Positions 62,664 through 64,000 of a stretch of DNA of 64,000 nucleotides are shown here, piece after piece. How positions within the stretch are numbered: the stretch's first letter is position 1; each line of letters begins with the position of its first letter. The notes under the pieces are model-generated. The model did no database searches. It was given only the letters and a program-made list of their open reading frames with translations, and was not told where the DNA came from. This DNA comes from an uncultured Phocaeicola sp. Its GTDB lineage: Bacteria; Bacteroidota; Bacteroidia; Bacteroidales; Bacteroidaceae. A program made the position numbers and the translations under genes. The stretch spans positions 1 to 64,000 of the forward strand of contig CALUET010000004.1 of NCBI GenBank assembly GCA_944319745.1, written 5' to 3'.

Positions 62664-63614
62664 TTATAGCTCTTTTTCTATTTGATAATTGTTCCGTTCC
62701 GGAGAATTCCGCGTGATAAGTTCACCAATGAATCCCGCTAAAAACAGTTGTGTCCCTATAATCATCATTGTAAGGGCGAGGTAAAAATACGGACTTTCCG
62801 TAACCAAACGGTAAGGATTGCCGTGTGTCATGTCGTAAATCTTCGTAACGCCTACGGCAATGACGGCAATAAATCCCAACAAAAACATGACGGATCCCAG
62901 GAAACCGAAGATGTGCATTGGCTTTATGCCGAACGTTGAAAGAAACCAAAGCGTGAGTAAATCCAGATAACCGTTGACGAAGCGGTTGAGACCGAATTTC
63001 GTTTTTCCGTATTTGCGGGCCTGATGATGTACCACTTTTTCGCCGATCTTGTTGAATCCGGCATTCTTTGCAAGATAGGGAATGTAGCGGTGCATTTCGC
63101 CGTACACCTCAATGTTTTTTATCACTTCCTGCCTGTAAGCCTTTAAACCACAGTTGAAATCATGCAAATTGTGTATGCCTGATATGGCACGTGCCGTGGC
63201 GTTAAACAGCTTGGTAGGCAGCGTTTTTGATAACGGATCGTATCTTTTTTTCTTCCAGCCCGAAACAAGGTCGTAACCTTCTTCCGTTATCATACGGTAA
63301 AGCTCGGGAATTTCATCGGGACTGTCCTGTAAATCGGCATCCATCGTAATGACAACATTCCCCGTTGCCCGCCTGAATCCGCAAAAAAGTGCCGGCGATT
63401 TACCGTAATTCCGCCGGAATTTGATGGCTTTTATCTCGTCGTTTTTTTGTTTTAATGCCTCGATTACTTGCCAGGAACGGTCCGTACTTCCGTCGTTCAC
63501 GAATATTACTTCGTAACTGAAGCCGTTCTCTTTCATCACACGCTTTATCCATGCGAACAGTTCGGGCAGTGATTCTTCTTCGTTATATAGGGGAATTATA
63601 ACAGAAATATCCAT
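62664..63614 (-). CDS. Family 2 glycosyltransferase with two C-terminal membrane helices (DPM1/GtrB-like)
   Basis: 316 residues. The GT-A domain begins ISVIIPLYNEEESLPELFAWI, with the metal motif in TMDADLQDSPDEIPEL and the catalytic region HDFNCGLKAYR. Two hydrophobic helices (about 232-256 and 270-295) anchor it. It is typical of enzymes that load a sugar onto polyprenyl phosphate (DPM1, GtrB, ArnC groups). Nucleotide sugar and acceptor cannot be told. It starts 12 nt after the DUF4199 gene. Confidence 0.88.
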   Translation of the reverse strand: MDISVIIPLYNEEESLPELFAWIKRVMKENGFSYEVIFVNDGSTDRSWQVIEALKQKNDEIKAIKFRRNYGKSPALFCGFRRATGNVVITMDADLQDSPDEIPELYRMITEEGYDLVSGWKKKRYDPLSKTLPTKLFNATARAISGIHNLHDFNCGLKAYRQEVIKNIEVYGEMHRYIPYLAKNAGFNKIGEKVVHHQARKYGKTKFGLNRFVNGYLDLLTLWFLSTFGIKPMHIFGFLGSVMFLLGFIAVIAVGVTKIYDMTHGNPYRLVTESPYFYLALTMMIIGTQLFLAGFIGELITRNSPERNNYQIEKEL

Positions 63615-63626
63615 TGTTTGCGGAGA

Positions 63627-64000
63627 TTAAATGTTTGTCTTTTTGCGTTTCATGACCAGCAATGCGGTGGGAAGAGCCAGCAGCATCCCGTAAAAAATGT
63701 TGTTCGACAAGAGGTTCAGCGTCATCTCAGACGGAGTAAACGAGGCAATCAGGTTTAATGTCTCCATGGATTGATCTAAAATCGCGGCCATGTCTCCCTG
63801 AACAGATTGTCTGACTTCTTCGATTTGTTTCCGGTATGAATCAAAAAGAAAACCTTGGTCTATGAAACGGAAGTAAATGTAATGGGCGGCGGCTGTCAGT
63901 ATTGAGGCAAAAATATATAGGAAAAACGTGAAAATGTATGCCCGCCCGAATGTAATGGTTCCTCCATTATATCGGTTGCGAAAGCGTCGCGCATATAAAT
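63627..64000 (-). CDS. DUF4199-family membrane protein, partial (5' end missing)
   Basis: The C-terminal 123 residues are present; the gene runs off the right edge. Visible are a hydrophobic helix (FTFFLYIFASILTAAAHYIYF in part), a loop with EEVRQSVQGDMAAILDQSME, and a final helix (MLLALPTALLVM) followed by KRKKTNI. This matches DUF4199 membrane proteins, which usually sit directly upstream of this glycosyltransferase in Bacteroidales. Confidence 0.72.
   Translation of the reverse strand, partial: LYARRFRNRYNGGTITFGRAYIFTFFLYIFASILTAAAHYIYFRFIDQGFLFDSYRKQIEEVRQSVQGDMAAILDQSMETLNLIASFTPSEMTLNLLSNNIFYGMLLALPTALLVMKRKKTNI

Noticed and set aside
1-64000. CRISPR array, insertion sequence or prophage
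   Set aside because: No regularly spaced repeats, transposase, integrase or phage structural gene could be seen.

Overview
The window is a chromosomal segment from a member of the Bacteroidales (phylum Bacteroidota), probably a gut-type genus; I cannot name the genus. Reasons: promoters repeatedly match the Bacteroidota primary-sigma consensus TTTG-N19/20-TAxxTTTG, the genes have weak Shine-Dalgarno sites, and several families typical of the phylum are present (DUF5020, DUF5606, DUF3276, DUF6048/DUF6452, DUF4199, long-form NusB, DPP III). Nearly all genes look intact and housekeeping. I see no insertion sequence, prophage or CRISPR array.

Layout. 1-100: 3' end of a 5S rRNA and the rRNA operon terminator. 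346-6999: a leucine operon leuA-leuC-leuD-(citramalate/isopropylmalate synthase paralogue)-small membrane protein-leuB, preceded by a promoter, an 18-residue Leu/Ile-rich leader peptide and an attenuator. 7070-14231: msrA, a TPR protein, recQ, a small AraC-type regulator, DPP III, an AlkD-like protein and a Fur-family regulator. 14256-22154: purA, a short minus-strand RNA locus, an ABC-F ATPase, an M13 peptidase lipoprotein, a radical SAM protein and a flavodiiron protein. 22224-28255: MscS channel, Sua5-type protein, a helicase-TPR fusion, a solitary 33-codon ORF with its own apparent promoter and terminator, a secreted EEP-family phosphatase/nuclease and a DUF5020 outer-membrane protein. 28345-32409: both methylmalonyl-CoA mutase subunits (propionate formation). 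32605-40339: AspT-type transporter, then a minus-strand run of two short chromate transporters, a metal-chelate ABC importer and a K+/H+ antiporter. 40411-46864: translation-related genes (S4 protein, pth, rplY, DUF3276; nusB, yajC, ybbR-like, coaE, DUF5606; rpmA, rplU). 47001-51525: HAD phosphatase, serine dehydratase, mutS2. 51675-51870: tRNA-Ser(UGA) and tRNA-Pro(GGG). 51951-55583: a four-gene patch of unfamiliar genes, one carrying a PD-(D/E)XK-like motif, followed by a 190-nt rod-shaped RNA candidate resembling 6S RNA. 56266-64000: rpsP with a long tail, a secreted esterase, then a long minus-strand run (DUF4199, glycosyltransferase, DUF6452, DUF6048, mntP, apbE, OPT transporter).

The most interesting signals lie between the annotated proteins: ribosome-mediated attenuation of the leu operon, a minus-strand small RNA near purA, the 33-residue peptide unit near 26000 and the 6S-like RNA near 55700.
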